64,000 nt of DNA from Coniferiporia sulphurascens (Eukaryota > Basidiomycota > Agaricomycetes > Hymenochaetales > Hymenochaetaceae): the NCBI GenBank assembly GCA_002794785.1, contig NBBA01000008.1:1612001-1676000 (forward strand), read 5' to 3'. Of the stretch, positions 10,751-21,939 are shown one piece after another (the first letter of the stretch is position 1; every line of letters starts with the position of its first letter). The notes below the pieces were generated by a model. That model saw only the letters and a list, made by a program, of their open reading frames with translations, made no database searches and was not told where the DNA came from. The translations under genes and the position numbers were made by a program.

Positions 10751-11401
10751 CTAAGATTGAGTCATACCTTCCATAATATCATTAAAAGGGGTTTGTTCTG
10801 GTGTCCTATCATCTACTGGCATAAAGAGCACCTCGGGTCCTATAGCATTTATATTTGTTATCCTACTATACCCTGGTGTGACTCTGTATAACGGTTCATC
10901 ATTGAACCACCATATTATAATCTCCTTATCTATTGGTACTAACTCCTGTCTTTGGTTTGGTTCCTTTCGATCTACTGTTGTGTGTCCTTTGGCTATGAAG
11001 TTGGCTTTGTATGTGAATAGTTGTTCTCGTAGTTGTTTATTGATAGTATGAACTATTTGGTGTGCTGCTTCTGCATAATCAGTTGATGTAATAACTGCCC
11101 TTTGATAACATAATTCATTATGTGGCTGATTATAAATCTTGGTTCTTGTGTAAGCACTGATTACATATCTATTCAATTGGTATGAGAACATAGTCGCTCT
11201 ATGTTCAATTATTACTTCTAGCCTTTCCGCCACTTGTTGTTCCCTTGTAGTATGATTGAATGTAATTTGACAGTTATCGTATCCTGCATTCTGTCCTACT
11301 GTTGCACATGCAATATTGAATGCTTTCCATGCTACTTGGTCTGCATCTTTACAGTGTTGGCATAAATTCCTGGTGTTGATTAAATTTATGGGTCTTGCCA
11401 T
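10751..11401 (-). CDS. Unknown 216-aa protein inside the LTR-like element
   Basis: Begins MARPINLINTRNLCQHC. An in-frame stop lies about 45 bp upstream of the ATG and still inside the element, so the start looks genuine. It is predominantly hydrophilic with no membrane segment or signal peptide. There is one CX2C pair (CQHC), a helical-looking centre (TREQQVAERLEVIIEHR) and a C-terminus with WWFNDEPLYRVTPGYSR. I recognise no domain. Codon and base use are AT-richer than the surrounding LINEs. It lies upstream of the element's own TATA box, so if this is an LTR the ORF sits in U3 and would be transcribed as the 3' end of a full-length RNA, or from another promoter. It could also be a captured gene piece. 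Confidence 0.55.
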   Translation of the reverse strand: MARPINLINTRNLCQHCKDADQVAWKAFNIACATVGQNAGYDNCQITFNHTTREQQVAERLEVIIEHRATMFSYQLNRYVISAYTRTKIYNQPHNELCYQRAVITSTDYAEAAHQIVHTINKQLREQLFTYKANFIAKGHTTVDRKEPNQRQELVPIDKEIIIWWFNDEPLYRVTPGYSRITNINAIGPEVLFMPVDDRTPEQTPFNDIMEGMTQS

Positions 11402-11936
11402 GTCGATCTTGCTAATCCGTCGATCCGGCGATCATGATTTTCATCAATTTACTAACAGTCTGTTTGGCTTGGCTGTAGTTACACATATTCCTCCCTCTTT
11501 CCTTTGTTACTCACTAATAGGGGCCCTTCCCACTCTGGCACCCTTCGGGGAGCAGGGCCCCCACCCAGTTTCATGCATTGTGTGATGACAGGCGCCTCTG
11601 TTGTTATGTAGTTAGGGCCCCCCCTTTGGGGGGGCAGCTTGTAATTATGTAATACTGCAGGAATAATTAAAAAAAAAAAAAAAGGAGCCGACAAGTTGGA
11701 GGTGTTGGCCAGTGCCCCCATTAGCTCCATGAGGAGGATGGGTGGGGCAGCTGGTTGGGGGGGGGGCGGCTGAGTGTCGGCCGCATGTTGTTGTGGCAGG
11801 GGTGCAAAGAAAGTCATGCAGAATAGCTCACCTTTCTCACTGTCCGATTGGGTGAAGGAGCCATCGCACTTTTTGAGCGATGGTATTGGTGTAGGTTGGT
11901 TGCCGAGGCCTCTTTTTGCCCAGCCCCAGATGTTGG

Positions 11937-11953
11937 TTTTTTTTAATTTTTAA

Positions 11954-11984
<31 letters not shown>

Positions 11985-12948
11985 CCTGCAGTGTTACATA
12001 ATTACAAGCTGCCCTCCTGAAGGGGGGGCCCTAACTACATAACAACGGAGGTGCCCGTCATTGTGCATCGCACAAAACTGGGCAGGGGCTCTGCTCCCCA
12101 AGGGGTGCCGACATGTGTAGAGCCCCTATTTAGTAAGAAACAAATGAGAGGGAGGAATACATATTGCTACGAACAAACCAAACGGATAAGGGCAGGTTAA
12201 GGTAAGAAGCTTAGAAGTGGAAAGGGGAGGGCAAGAGTGCTGGCCAAGACGTATCATGGGGAATTTGAAGGGTGGGCATCTAGTCAGATGGAAAAGGGGG
12301 GAGCGTACCTGATAGCTCCAAAAGGGCTGGGTCCGAGTCCCGAGTTCTGGGTCCGAGCATATGACGCATGTATTCCCTTAGGAGGTCCAAGTCCATATCC
12401 TCGTCGGTAGGGTGGCCGTCTAGGTCCATAGCGGCAAAAGCTAGCCTGATGGTGCCTGTGGTGTGGTCGGAAAGGTGGTTCAAATGCCCCGTTAGCTTAA
12501 GCCAGCAGTGCAGAACCGGGAGGCGGTTTTCATCTGCCCACTCTGAGTGGTGGATGGGGAGAGGGTCACGTGGTGGCCACACATGTCGTATCCATGGGTG
12601 GAAGGTACTGCAGCCGCCGAGGATGTGGGCAGTCGACTGTGCAGGCCAGGGGGGGTGGTTGTGCCACCTGCAATGCGAGATCAGGCCATGCCTGCAGTGG
12701 TAGACTGAGTCAAAGCTCAACCAGTATCCCCTGTAGGGACCGGCATGGCGGAGGACCTGTGTGACTGCAGCTAGCTCATTGCGTGGGTGGTCGACCGAAT
12801 GCATTAGGAGCTTTCTAGGTCGGCATGAGGGTAGACCATGGACCGCCAAGTATTTGTTGGCTGTCGAGGCTAGGGGGCAGGCTAGTGAAAGCGTCCATCG
12901 TTCCATAAGGGTGCGGATGGCAGCTTTTTTTAATGCGGAGATGGAGGG
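11937..12948 (-). mobile_element. LINE-C 5'-truncated insertion (1.0 kb) with 14-bp TSD
   Basis: Only the 3' kilobase of a LINE-C: ORF2 C-terminus, 3' UTR and a poly-T/ATT tail at 11937-11983 (minus-strand AAT tail). Flanked by perfect GCCCCAGATGTTGG at 11923-11936 and 12949-12962. This is a textbook 5'-truncated target-primed insertion. It is younger than LINE-B2. Confidence 0.95.
12280..12948 (-). pseudogene. LINE-C ORF2 C-terminus fragment
   Basis: Open from the truncation point to the natural ORF2 stop: ERWTLSLACPL, KYLAVHGLPS, GYWLSFDSVY, HILGGCSTFHPWI, WADENRLPVL, and the terminal DSDPALLELSGTLPPFPSD. It marks the LINE-C subfamily (LAVHGLP and HILGGCSTF, where LINE-B has LAVNG and HVLGGCRTF). 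It lacks the catalytic RNase H part and has no start signal. Confidence 0.88.
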
Positions 12949-12962
12949 GCCCCAGATGTTGG

Positions 12963-14080
12963 TGGCATCTGCTTGATCTGCCTGCTCAGCATAAAAAATT
13001 TCGCTTTGCTGCCTGGATGCCCCGCTTGAATGCGTGGCGGGCTGCTGACTGTTGAAGGGGGGTGGGGGCCGCTGAAATTGCCTGGAGAAGTGTTTTGCAT
13101 GTTGGGGTCCACCAAGGGACCTCGGTTTTAGACGGCTTACTGATTCAGGTGAAGGGGGCGAGGGCGGTGATCATGGAGTCGACCACTGCCTGCACTTTGA
13201 TGTCGAGGGTGAGGGTGTTGTCCACCTGTTGTAGAAAGGCAGTTTTGAGTAGTGGGAAGGCGATGTCGGTCCACTCCTCCTTGTCGGCTGGTAGTAGCCG
13301 GCAGGTTTTGACAGTAGGAGGTGGGGGCCGAGACGGCAGGGATCAGCGTAGGATGGCATGGTCGGACAGGGCAGAGGTGGTTGTGGTGCCTGAGTCTAGG
13401 ATTGAGTTGGGGTTTATTGTGGGGGGGGACCAGATCATGTCAATTGGGCACTGCTGACAATTGTCAACGGGCCTAGAGTCAGAGTCCAGGAGGTGAGCTG
13501 GCACAAGGCCATGCTCCTGGAAGAAGTCATTGAGAGGTTGCGCTCTCGAGTCCTCCTGCCATGAGGCGAGGAGTTCGGACCACGAATGGTGGCGACAGTT
13601 GAAGTCACCTGCCACAAGTAGAGTGGAGGCCAGAGCCGGTGGGATTGTGAAGAGAAATGACTCACTGGGGTAGAGGGGAGTGGCAGTGGTGTGGTCTGGC
13701 ACATGCATGCCATAGTAGTTGCAGAGGCGGATCATTCGGAGTGAGCAGATTTTGATGGTGAGGACGTCAGTGCTGGAGGATGTGGCGCCTAGGACTGACC
13801 ATGCGGTTGAAGGGATGGCTCGGGATACGTACGTAACTACCCTTGGCCGGGTGGCCGGGGGGAGAACGGCTGTGTATCCTGGGAGGGATGGGACGTTGAA
13901 AACCAGCATGCTGGCCAGGTCGGTGAGTGAGGGCTGGAGACCAATTTGATACCATGGCAGTTCCTGAATCAACATGATGGTGGGTGGGGATGGGTCAGTG
14001 GTGAGGATCGGAATGAGGGAATGGACTGCGGCTAAAGAGCGGGCGGCATTCCACTGAAGAATAGAGATGTCTCTATTCAT
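12963..14080 (-). pseudogene. LINE-B2 ORF2 endonuclease and linker
   Basis: Starts at 14080, overlapping the ORF1 stop by ATGA. Endonuclease motifs in order: ILQWNAARS, LIQELPW, NYYGMH, VAGDFNCRHHSWSE, DSRPVDN with CPIDMIW, and LSDHAIL, so all the catalytic positions I can check are present. The frame stays open to about 13343 and is then shifted in the proline-rich linker. The linker continues across the LINE-C insertion to 11685-11936, where the FTQSD...GELF block just before RT is recognisable. The enzyme would have nicked target DNA to prime reverse transcription. Confidence 0.87.
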
Positions 14081-16124
14081 TGCCCCTCCATATGTTCATC
14101 TTTGGGTTCCTCAACAGCCTCTAGGATCTGGCGGAAGCACCGTTTCTTGGGACATTGAGGGAGGGTGGCGGGGTGGTCACCTTTGCAGTTGGTGCAGTAG
14201 TGGGGGTGAGGGCACTGGTTGCCCTTGATGGCTTCAGTGGCGCAGGATGCACATGACTTATGGTGGTTATGGGTGAGATGACCTCCCCCACAGTCTGCGC
14301 AGCATGGCTGGGTGCGGCAGCCCTTCATCCCATGGCCTAATCCCTGACAGTGCTCGCATTGAGTGAGGCTGGGGCAGTAGAGGGGGACGGAGAGGGAGAG
14401 GGCGGAGCTGAAGAGCCATACTCATGGGCATTTGAGTAGCTGTGCATGGATGGATCTGTCAGGGTCAGAGAAGGAGAAGGCCATGGGGCATTTTTGAAGG
14501 GTCGGGAGGTGGTCCTCAGTGGTGGCAAAGTGGGGGTCGACCACAAAGTCGAGGGGGCGGAGCACCAGGTTGTTCCGGATTTCGGCCATGAGGGCCTTTG
14601 GGGAAATGGTGTGGCCGTTCTGGCTGAAGAGGTAGTCCATGCAGGGCACCATGGAGATGCGAAGGGCAGACTGGGGGCGGACTCGGATGGGGGTGAGGGT
14701 GAACCGGGCGGATATTTGGTCGGCTGATGTGGATAAGCACCTGTCATGCATATGGGCCGCGAATGCCACTGAGTGATGGTCTATGATCGTGTCGGTGGCA
14801 GGTGAGGCAGAGGAGGGTCGCTTGGTGAAGGAGGTCACAAGGTTTCCCTTCACATTGAAGGAGGATGTGAGGACTGTGACCTGGTCAGCAGTTGGGAGGG
14901 AGGCGAAGAACTCACGTGCGGTGGCTGTGAGGCGCATGGCCGGGAGCTGTAGCTCGGTTTTGGGGATGACGGCCGGGATGAGGACCAATGTTGGGTCCTT
15001 GGTGTAGACCGGTGGTGGGGGCAGGACCTGGCATTGCTTCTTTTTCTTTTTGTGGGTCACCGTCGTGAAGGCAGTGCTTGGAGCTGGTGCTGCAGGGTTG
15101 GGGTTGGTGGCTGTGGGTGGGGCTGGTGCTGCCGCCACCTGGGCATAGGAGGTTGGCACCGCAGTGATGGCGGCCTGGGCAGTGGTGGTGGTGGTGGTGG
15201 TGGTGGGGGCCTGGGCCTTCTGGGCCTGTGGGGCATGGGGCATGGGCCGGTTGACAAGTGTGGAGACTTGCCGGGAGATGGAGGCTACTTCGGTGGAGAG
15301 CTGTTTGACAATGTTAGTCAGCGCAGCCATATCCGGTGATAGGTTAGTGGTTCCTGGGGTCCTGGTCAGGGCAGAGGGTTGGGTGGCAGTGGTCAGGGTC
15401 CGTTGTTGGGGGCGACCTGGGGCGAAGGGTGCTGGCAGGGAGGCTTCCACCCCCCCCGTGCGATGTTGTAGGCCATCTCGATGTTGCAGGAGATGATGTA
15501 CTGGGGGTCCTTCTCATCTCTCAAAACACCGGTGATGGTCTGTTGGACGTTCCAGAGGAGGTCGCCCACGAACTTAGCCGCTGCTCGGTCAATCTCTTCA
15601 GGGTTGTAGCGGTGGGTCTTCCTGTCAAAGTCCTCTAGCACTCGGGAAATGGCATACATGAAGCCCGATGTGTGCGGCTCGAACTGGGCTCGAGGGTGGG
15701 GTTGGGGGGTGTGCAGTGACAGGTTTTCGGACGAACACTTGTTGGTGAGTGGCGGCGAAGGTGTGTGTGGGTTCTCGAGGATGTCTTCCATCTCGCCCTG
15801 CTTGTTGGAGCTGGCAGGGGGGTTAGAGCCTACTGACGGGAGGCGGCTAATGTGCTCGAATGTGCAGGTGAATTCCGTGTTCGAGATGCCGATGATGGGG
15901 GATGGGGCGAGGCGGAGGGCATCTGGGGACGACGCTGGGAGGCCTGGGTCGATTTGGGCGGGGGTGGGGGTAGTGCTGTGTATAGCAATGGTGACGTTGC
16001 CGGTGGCCACCCAGTTGGCGGCGGCCCTGGCAGCCCTGTCGGCATCGGTGCTGGCCGATGAGGGAGGTGGGAGGGGTGGTCAATTCGAGTGTAGAGCGTT
16101 CCGATACCCACTGGGGTTCAACAT
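14077..16124 (-). pseudogene. LINE-B2 ORF1, with stop and frameshifts
   Basis: Start at 16124 (MLNPSGYRNAL), then an in-frame TGA 15 codons in, at a site where sister copies have CGA. A second lesion follows an 8-G run near 15456 (minus strand), identical to the break in LINE-B7 ORF1. Further damage lies near 14425, just before the Cys/His cluster. A GGT run at 15182-15205 encodes an expanded Thr tract. The C-terminal knuckle cluster (14077-14328) is intact and ends in the ATGA overlap with ORF2. Confidence 0.87.
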
Positions 16125-16187
16125 TCTTGAGGAGTTTTAGCTGCCTGCAAAAATTTCGATGGTGGTGGTTACTGGTCAAGAAGGATG

Positions 16188-16291
16188 TTAGGGAAACTCC
16201 TCGAAAAGATCATAGCTAACTGGCTCCAGTTCCTCACTAACACGCGGGACTGGCTGCCACCTAACCAATATGAGGGATGTCAGGGACACTC
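16188..16291 (+). mobile_element. LINE-B reverse transcriptase scrap
   Basis: 104 bp of plus-strand LINE-B RT (GKLLEKIIANWLQFLTNTRD region through NQY). It ends in GATGTCAGGGACACTC (16276-16291). The same 16 bp, inverted and sharing two diagnostic variant bases, ends the minus LINE-B6 at 46454-46469. This is therefore one flank of the LINE-D insertion; the other flank now lies 30 kb away after an inversion. Confidence 0.8.
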
Positions 16292-16396
16292 TCCCACACG
16301 ATGACCAAGAAAGCTCATAACAATCTCGGTCGACCACCCTCACGCGGAACTCACTGTGGTGGCGCAGGTCCTCTGCCATGCTGGTCCCTACAGGGG
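16292..16396 (+). mobile_element. LINE-D 5'-truncated start
   Basis: 105 bp encoding the ORF2 region just before GYWLSFDS (CTCTGCCATGCTGGTCCC). It is cut at 16396 by LINE-C1. The rest of this element is at 46470-47270 on the opposite strand. The first 60 bp (16292-16350) match no other copy here; they may be diverged LINE-D sequence. Confidence 0.65.
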
Positions 16397-16454
16397 CATC
16401 CTTCTTGACCAGTAACCACCACCTTCGACTAGTGAGGGCAGCTAAAACTCCCCC

Positions 16455-17040
16455 ATGTTGAACCCAGGCGATTACCAGAATACTCTCCGTCGAACAAATC
16501 GAACCAACCCCCCACCCGCCCCATCGGCCAACGCCGATCCAGACCAGGTCGCCAGGATGGCCGCAAACTGGGCCTCCGCAGGCGCCGCCACGGTCGCAAG
16601 ACACGGAACAACTGCACCCACCACCCCCACCCCCAACCTCCCCCAAGAACCGACGTCCTCACCAGACATCTTGGCCCCCTCCCCTGCCATTGGCGACTCC
16701 CAATTGATCTTGGCCTACAATTTCACTGCCCAAGTGCAAGCGGAATCAAGGGCAGCATCCCGAGTCGGCTCCCCAGCCGCATTGGTAGGATCGATCCATG
16801 GCTCCATTGAAACCGGTGAGACAGCCCCAGGAATGGTGGTTGACCCCCACACCCCCCGCAACAGGTGGGAGGCGCAAGCCTCGGGCAGAAACGCTCCTCA
16901 GCTGCCATGTTGCCCCTCACACCAAGGGGTCCCCCTGCCCAACAACATGAACAGCACACTGCAGGATTCATGTACTCCCTCACCTGTGCCCTGGATGACT
17001 TTGATCAGCAAACCAGGAATGCCACCACCGAGACCATCTA
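16455..17040 (+). pseudogene. LINE-C1 ORF1 N-terminal part
   Basis: Begins MLNPGDYQNTLRRTNRTN, the LINE-C counterpart of the LINE-B MLNPSGYRN start. Pro/Thr-rich, with the LINE-C blocks SPAIGDSQLI and GSIHGSIETGE. It loses frame around the RNRWEAQ stretch (16860) and ends at the deletion joint near 17040, where it runs into RT-linker sequence. There is no Cys/His cluster. Confidence 0.82.
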
Positions 17041-19715
17041 TCGGAGCTTACAGGGGCACTGGCTGATACATCCAACTTGTCGGCTCCAGGCCTCTTGGGA
17101 ATAGGTTACCGCCCCCTGAAATGGGTGGTGGATGCTTACCCCGACAAGATACTTACACTTTTCAATGACTGCCTGCGCTTGGGCCACCACCTGGAGTGCT
17201 GGTGGGCAGCAAAAGTTGTGATGCTCAGGAAACTGAACAAGAAGGACCCATTTTTGCCGCGTTCATACCGGCCCATCACCCTCGAGGAGACCCTAGGGAA
17301 ACTCCTGGAAAAAAATTATTGCTAACCAGCTCCAGTTCCTCGCTAATACACGGGACTGGCTGCCACCTAACCAGTATGGGGGGTGCCAAGGCCATTCGGT
17401 CTATGATGCTGCCCAACACCTCTTACAGATTGCAGAGCGGGCCCACTCAGAGGGCCTCATCTGTTCGGTCCTAGCGGTTGACATTCAGGGCTTCTTTGAC
17501 TCGGTACACCCCCACCTCCTCCACCGACAACTGTTGGACCTCGGCTGCACCCCAGATATGGCCAACTGGTGCCTATCCTTCATGACAGATCGGTGGGTCG
17601 CTGTCTCTTTCGATGGCACCACCCTCCCCACCGCCCCTAAACCCGACTTCGGCACCCCACAGGGATCACCTGTCTCCCCCATCTTATCAACAATTTTTGC
17701 GGGGGTGGTCCTCTGGCGCTTTCACCAAGCCGGCACCACAGCCCTGGCATATGTTGATGACCACTTACTTATTTGCGTAGGTCCCTCCATGGCATCCAAC
17801 TGCTGCGCACTAGCCTGCACATACCAACAACTAGACACCCTCTTTGGCACCATCAGTCTTAACATCAAAGCTGCCAAGACGGAATGCCTCCACTTCCACC
17901 CCCCCCGGTGACGAACTGGCTATGAAGGCTGGGACACAGCCAGGGTCCAGGTTGACCCCAACACCCTGATCCGCCCCTCAATCCCCCTCCAGTGGTTGGG
18001 GATATGGTGGGACCCGGGCCTCTCCTTCAAACCCCATGTCAAGCGCATGTGCTCCAAGGGACTCTCCACCCTCGCCGCTCTCCACATTTTAGGCAACACA
18101 CAACGCGGTATTTCGGCCCTCCTCCTCTGCCGCCTGTACACCTCTTGCATCCGCTCCGTGCTTGCATGGGGGGCACCAGTATGGTACCATGGCCACCGCC
18201 AAAAAACCTTGGTAAACCACCTACAGGCCGTGCAGAACATGGCTTGCAGATGGATCTTAGGCATCTTTAAAGGCGCCTCCCCCTACTCCACAAATTTTCT
18301 TTGCTCTGTCCCCCTCTTTCTTTCTATTTCGAATATATAAAGATGACCCATTCTCTACGCCTATGGTGAACCCCCCACTCTATTGGCCGAAAACTTTTTA
18401 AAAACATAGCTAATAGACCTTTTTCCCTTTCTTTGCAGGTCCGAGCCCCCTGGGTTCAACAGGTCCCAGCATACACACATCCCCCATGGACGGACCCCCT
18501 GGCCTTTACAAAGGGCTGCGTTCGATTCACCACCCCTGTCACCCCAGTCAGTGCCGACACTCGGAAGTCATTCATGGCCGCCACGCGCCAACTAGGCCTC
18601 ACCCCACACATACAGGTTTTCACCGATGGCTCCCGCATTGACAATAAGTCAGGCTCGGCCATCTGTGCCATGCTTGGCCACATCCGACTCCAGTCCTGAC
18701 AACTGGAGTCCCCCACCTGCGCCACAGCCATGGATGCCGAGGAATTTTCCCTTGCCACGGCTCCGGGCTGGGTAGCACGCCGCCTCCCGGCACAATTGCG
18801 CATCACATCAGATATCTTCTTTCTGTCCAATTCGCTGACCACCCTCCACCTTTTCCACACCTGGGCCGCCGCACCTGGCACCCACCTCCTTCACATCTGG
18901 AAAGCGGGTGTGGAGACTCTGCTAGACTCGTACCCCCAACTCACCATCCATTTTGTATGGTGCCCCAGACACTTGGACATCCCTGGAAATGAATGGGCTG
19001 ACATGGAAGCTAAGCTGGCGACTGAGCTCCCTCCATCCGACCTTAAACCCTCCACCTCCGCACTAAAAGAAGCTGCCGTCTGAACTCTTATGGAACGATG
19101 GATGCTCTCTCTAGCCCGCCCACTAGCCTTGACCGCCGACAAATTCCTGGCAGTCCACGGTCTACCCTCACGCCGACCTCGAAAGCTCCTCATGCATTCA
19201 GTTGACCACCCACGCAATGAGCTATCCACAGTTGCACAGGTCCTCTGCCGTGCTGGTCCCTACAGGGGATACTGGCTGAGTTTCGACTCATCCTACTGCC
19301 GCAGACATGGCCTGATCTCACACTGCAGATGGCACAACCACCCCCCATGGCCAGCGCAGTCGACTGCCCACATCCTCGGCGGCTGCAGTACCTTCCACCC
19401 GTGGATATGGTGCATGTGGCCACCTCAAGACCCTCTCCCAGTCCACCACTCAGAGTGGGCTGATGAAAACCACCTCCCAGTTTTGTGCCGCTGGCTAAAG
19501 CTGACAGGGCATCTTAACCGCCTCTCTGACTGCACCGCTGGCGCCATCCGGCTGGCCTTTGCCGTGATGGACCTTGACGGCCACCCCACTGACAAGGATA
19601 TGGACTTGGACCCCTAAGGGAATACATGTGCCATATGCTTGGACCCTGAACTCGGGACTCGGACCCAGCCCTATTGGAGCTATCAGGTACGCTCCCCCCT
19701 TTTCCATCTGACTAA
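17041..19715 (+). pseudogene. LINE-C1 ORF2 remainder: RT and RNase H
   Basis: RT is recognisable from GIGYRPLKWVVDAYP through YVDDHLLI (about 17751-17774) and the thumb region. RNase H has FTDGSRID, DAEEF, SNS (for SDS) and RHLDIPGNEWAD. Lesions: an extra A near 17313 (LLEKNYC), TGA at about 17909 and 18366, and TGA near 19081. The 18366 stop is CGA in LINE-C3, so it arose by C to T. The APE endonuclease is deleted. The ORF2 stop is at about 19713. Confidence 0.85.
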
Positions 19716-20048
19716 TGCCTGCCTTTCGAATTCCCCATGATACGTCTTGGCCAGCAATCTCACCCTCCCTTTCCACTTCTAAGCTTCTTACCTTAACCTG
19801 CCCTCACCTGTGTGGTTTGTTCATAGCGATATGTATTCCTCCCTCTCAAGTTGTTTCTTACTAAATAGGGGCTCTCCACACTTCGGCACCCTTTGGGGAG
19901 CAGAGCCCCCGCCCAGTTTTGTGCAATGCGCAATGACGGGCGCCTCTGTTGTTATGTAGTTAGGGCCCCCCCTTCAGGAGGGCAGCTTGTAATTATGTAA
20001 TACTGCAGGAATAATAATAAAAAATTAAAAATTAAAAATTAAAAAAAA

Positions 20049-21881
20049 CACTCAGCGCAGCAGGGTTGGGCTCAGCAGCCCTTAGTTCCGTGGCCGAGGC
20101 CCTGGCACCGCTCACATTGGGTGAGGGTGGGGCGGACTGGCGGGACCGAGAGCCGGAGGGCAGATCCGAACATCCAAACACGTGGCCTCTTGAGGAGGTG
20201 TTTGCGGATGGAGCCATCGGGGTCAACGAAGGAGAAGACCACTGGGCACCTGTCAAGTGTCGGCAGGTGATCCTCGGTGGCGGCAAAGTGTGGGGTGACT
20301 ATGAAGTCGAGGTTGCGGAGTGCCAGGTCATGCCGGATTTCAGCCATAAGGGCCTTCTCATTTATGGTGTGTCTGTTTTGGCCAAACAGAAAGTCCTTGC
20401 AGGGCACCATGGAGATGCGCAGTGCGGACCATGGGCGGACTCTGGAGGGGGTTAGGGAAAAGGCGGCTGGAACGTTAATTCCAGTCGTGATGCACTCTGT
20501 GCGCATATGGGAGGCATAGGCCACGGAGTGCCGATCAATGATCGTTTCCGTGGTCAGGTTTGCCAAGGATGGGCATGTCGCAAATGTGGTCACGATGTTC
20601 CCCTTTATGTTGTATGAAGAGGACAAGACTGGGACTTGGTCTGTGGTTGGGAGGGAGGCAAAGAACTCATGGGACGTTTTTGTCAGTGCCATTGCTGACT
20701 TCTGGTTTTCAGCCTGTATGCCGACTGTGGGGGTTAGGACCAAGGTTGGGTCCTTGGCATACATTGTAGGGGGTGGGGGCACTCTCCTCTGGCACTTCTT
20801 CTTCTTTGGTGCCGGGTTAATGACTGCCCCAGTGGCTGGGGCCACTGGGGATGGGTTGGCAGTTGTCAGGGGGGCCGCTGCTGCAGCCACTTGGGCATAG
20901 GAGGTGGGGGTGGCCTGGACAGCGGCTTGGGGGGCCGGTTGTTGCGGTTGTTGTTGCTGTTGGCGCTGGGTGGGCCTAGAACTGATAGAAGACATCTGAT
21001 GTGAAATAGAAGCCACATCAGTTGTCAGGCACTTGACTGCCTCAGTCAGCACCCTCATTTCTGGGTCATGGGAGCGGTGCCAGGGGTCCCGATGGTGGCC
21101 AGGGCCCTTTGGGGGGGGCATGCTGGGGCGAAGGGTTCTGGGAGGGTGATTACTGCCCCCTCCCTCGCGAAGTTGTAGGCCATTACTGCATTGCGGTATA
21201 TGATGTTCTGGGGGTATGTCCTGTCTTGCTCTATGTTGACCAGCATCTGTTGGACATTCCAGAGGAGGTTGCCCACAAACTGCGTGGCCTTGATATTGAT
21301 CGTCTCGGTGGTGGCGTCCCTGGTTTGCTGGTCGAAGTCGTCCAGGGCGTGTGTGAGGGAGTACATGAACCCTGCAGTGTGCTGTTCATGTTGTTGGGCG
21401 GGGGGGCCCCTCAGTGTGAGGGGCGACATGGTGGCGGATGAGCGTTTCTGCCCTAGGCTTGTGCCTCCTACCTGTTGCGGGGGGGTATGGGGGTCAACCA
21501 CCATTCCTGGGGCTGTCTCACCGGTTTCGATGGAGCCATGGATTGACCCTACCAAGGCAGCTGGGGAGCCGACTCGGGATGCCGCCCTTGATTCCGCGCA
21601 CGCTTGAGCGGTGAAATCGTAGGCCGATATCAGTTGGGAGTCGCCAATGGCTGGGGAGGGGGCCAGGACGTCTGGCGAGGATGTCAGTTCTTGGGGGGGT
21701 TGGGGGTGGGGGTGGTGGGGGCGGCCGTTTCATACCTTGCAGCAGCGGCGGTGCCGGCGGAGGCCCAGTTGGCGGCCATCCTAGCGACCCGGTCTGGATC
21801 GGCGTTGGCCGATGTGGCGGGCGGGGGGTTGGTTCGATTTGTTCGACGGAGAGTATTCCTGTAGTCACCTGGGTTCGACAT
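20049..21881 (-). pseudogene. LINE-C2 ORF1, cut in the zinc-knuckle cluster
   Basis: Start MSNPGDYRNTLRRTN at 21881. A frame break after about 65 codons (near 21690) moves the reading frame to the block SPAIGDSQLI...GSIHGSIETGE...FMYSLTHALDDFD. A further break near 21090 leads to a Gln/Pro tract (QRQQQQQPQQP), the basic KKKK patch, the conserved central domain (SALRISMVPCKDFLF) and the first knuckle CERCQGLGHGTKGC. It ends there. It lets one compare LINE-C with LINE-B ORF1: same plan, clearly different sequence. Confidence 0.85.
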
Positions 21882-21939
21882 GGGGGAGTTTTAGCTGCCC
21901 GCACTAGTCGATGGTGGTGGTTACTGGTCAAGAAGGATG
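20049..21939 (-). mobile_element. LINE-C2, 5' third (ORF1 only)
   Basis: Minus LINE-C from its 5' end at 21939 to the middle of the ORF1 Cys/His cluster, where it stops at 20049. The cut point CACTCAGCGCAGCA is the same ORF1 position at which LINE-C3 begins (52072-52085). The two pieces probably belonged to one full-length copy split by a plus LINE insertion and later moved apart. The 5' end abuts a LINE-B RNase H piece at 21940. Confidence 0.82.

Larger units (their letters stand above)
10107..11457 (-). mobile_element. 1,351-bp LTR-like element with an ORF; probable solo LTR
   Basis: Bounded by perfect 5-bp repeats GTCTG (10102-10106 and 11458-11462) that interrupt a LINE-B 3' UTR; joining the outer flanks restores the UTR as seen in other copies. 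The ends are TG...CA (minus strand: TGTTAG ... CCAACA), as expected for an LTR. On the minus strand a 216-codon ORF starts 57 bp from the 5' end. A TATA box (10284-10291) lies 1.17 kb in, leaving about 150 bp of R-U5. I see no second copy of the ends inside, so it looks like a solo LTR with an unusually long U3 that holds an ORF. A small DNA transposon with 6-bp inverted ends is the alternative. Confidence 0.72.
9528..11684 (+). mobile_element. LINE-B 3' piece (plus), split by the LTR-like element
   Basis: Plus-strand 3' end of an older LINE-B: RNase H C-terminus (to 10014), 3' UTR, then after the 1,351-bp insertion at 10107-11457 the UTR resumes and ends with the GC hairpin (about 11612-11637), GCAGGAATAATT and an A-rich tail at 11670-11684. 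Its upstream part is separated by LINE-B1, which inserted at 9527/9528, and lies outside the window. The sequence after the tail (GGAGCCGACAAG) is LINE-B2 linker sequence, so this copy had inserted into LINE-B2. Confidence 0.88.
11685..16187 (-). mobile_element. LINE-B2, 5' two-thirds, with nested LINE-C tail
   Basis: Minus-strand LINE-B from its 5' end (16187, CATCCTTCTTGACCAG) through ORF1 and the endonuclease to the linker before reverse transcriptase. It is interrupted at 11937-12948 by a LINE-C 3' piece with a 14-bp TSD, resumes at 11685-11936, and is then cut by the plus LINE-B piece. Its RT, RNase H and 3' end are not visible. Several nonsense and frameshift lesions. Confidence 0.88.
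16397..20048 (+). mobile_element. LINE-C1, internally deleted (plus)
   Basis: Complete 5' end (CATCCTTCTTGACC), ORF1 N-terminal part, a large internal deletion at about 17040 (removing the ORF1 C-terminus, endonuclease and linker), then RT and RNase H, a 3' UTR and an AAT/AAATT-type tail to 20048. The left flank GGTCCCTACAGGGG (16383-16396) has its partner at 47257-47270 inverted, and the right flank CACTCAGCGCAGCA (20049-20062) has its partner at 52072-52085. The body is therefore a recombinant of at least two LINE-C insertions. Confidence 0.85.
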
